Notes under the pieces: model-generated
What the model saw: the letters and a program-made list of their open reading frames with translations, nothing else
What the model was told of the DNA's origin: nothing
Databases searched by the model: none
Translations under genes and position numbers: made by a program
In this document: positions 57,543-58,085 of the stretch, one piece after another
Layout of the letters: every line of letters starts with the position of its first letter
How positions within the stretch are numbered: the first letter of the stretch is position 1
NCBI GenBank assembly: GCA_045544195.1
Contig: JAZPYO010000028.1
Coordinates: 1 to 58,085 of the forward strand
Reading direction: 5' to 3'
Source of the DNA: RGIG7213 sp045544195
Lineage (GTDB): Bacteria; Bacillota; Clostridia; Oscillospirales; CAG-272
DNA length: 58,085 nt

Positions 57543-58085
57543 TAAAACAATGGAATGGTATACGTTGACAGATAAGATAGTGAAAGCAGAAAAGAGTCTG
57601 TCAAAAAAATGGAGCGTCTTTTAAAAGAAGGAACAAGCGTTTTAATATATCCGGAGGGCGGCTGGAATAATACCGAAAATTTGTTAATTCAAAAGCTATT
57701 TGCAGGTTCATATGTATTATCCGAAAAACTTAAAGTTCCTGTTGTCCCGCTGTCTGTATTTCACGAGGTAGGCGCTGATACTATTTATTTCAGAGCGGCA
57801 GAACCATTAAATCTTTATGAGTACGAAAAAAATAAGGGGCTTGAGATTTTAAGAGATTCTCTGGCTACAATGATGTATGAGCAAATAGAAAAGCACTCCA
57901 TGCCGATAGAGCACAGTAAAATGACAGGCGATATCCATATGAAGCATATGGAAGAGCGAAAGAGCGAATATTTTCGCGCAAAATGGCGCTGTGACGTATG
58001 GGAAGAGGAATTGACAGTTTACAAGGATAAAGCCAATCCCCTGCCTGAGGATGTGTGGGACTTTGTAGACAACGTAAAAATAACG
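57543..58085 (+). pseudogene. Broken PlsC-like acyltransferase, C-terminal half, runs off the window
   Basis: The frame begins abruptly with NNGMVYVDR, then has a TAA (57573-57575) where relatives have a Lys-like position, and continues as DSESRKESVKKMERLLKEGTS and LIYPEGGWNNTENLL. The HX4D half is absent, so this copy cannot be catalytic. From the ATG at 57609 an open frame of 159 codons still continues to the window end with EEELTVYKDKANPLPEDVWDF. Together with the truncated copy at 55892, it shows decay of acyltransferase duplicates around the intact gene. Confidence 0.75.

Noticed and set aside
55892..58085. A single acyltransferase gene split by insertion of the intact paralogue
   Set aside because: The two broken halves overlap in homologous sequence around the SRKxS helix, so they cannot be the two sides of one interrupted gene.

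Overview
The window looks like chromosome of a Gram-positive, spore-forming anaerobe of the class Clostridia, most likely a gut Ruminococcus-like member of the Oscillospiraceae. The signs are SpoIIR, two dockerin-bearing secreted proteins, a rubrerythrin, ThyX, a clostridial-type FeoA-FeoA-FeoB operon, moderate GC, and strong sigma-A promoters (TTGACA, 17 bp, TATAAT) with clear Shine-Dalgarno sites. I cannot name the species.

Layout. 0-3 kb: a decayed transglutaminase remnant, a small unknown gene and a CPA2-type cation/proton antiporter. 3.2-10.9 kb: a compact plus-strand operon of five genes behind one consensus promoter and closed by a bidirectional terminator. It encodes a TIR-DUF6273-like protein, a 718-residue helical protein, a ParA/MinD-like ATPase (KGGAGRST), a 766-residue protein without recognisable family, and a tandem S-adenosylmethionine-decarboxylase-like protein. 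This is the best candidate for an undescribed system. TIR points to NAD-based or signalling-based immunity, and the SpeD-like protein keeps the Ser/His/Cys signature in its second half. 10.9-27.4 kb: housekeeping and secreted functions: a 5'-3' exonuclease, two paralogous NlpC/P60-like secreted proteins (one with a dockerin), homoserine dehydrogenase, an HtrA protease, a solitary VirD4-like coupling ATPase with an AAA partner, a phosphodiester glycosidase, a dockerin-GH3 glucosidase, SpoIIR and ThyX. 27.5-37.5 kb: ferrous iron uptake with repeated DtxR-like operators, FakA, an HD hydrolase, an Rrf2-rubrerythrin-BFD oxidative-stress operon, small membrane proteins, and PnuC behind a structured leader. 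37.7-41.5 kb: a large secreted protein with two lectin-like domains, a lamin-tail-like domain and an endonuclease/exonuclease/phosphatase domain.

41.6 kb to the end: accessory DNA. It begins at the 3' half of a tRNA-Pro(GGG) gene broken exactly at the anticodon loop, which is a probable attachment site. Inside lie PlsC-like acyltransferases, a hexapeptide acetyltransferase, an acyl-AMP ligase and a PASTA membrane protein. Four copies of one palindrome, CAACATAAT-N4-ATTATGTTG, sit in front of these genes on both sides of a mobilizable element. The element carries a RepA-like ATPase, a possible oriT, MobC, a MOBP relaxase with a second gene nested out of frame, an integrase, an excisionase-like protein, and a second Xer-like recombinase with a structured leader. 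A group II intron fragment has damaged a DUF6809 gene, and broken acyltransferase copies flank an intact one.

Gene products and domain names come from reading motifs by eye. No database search was run.
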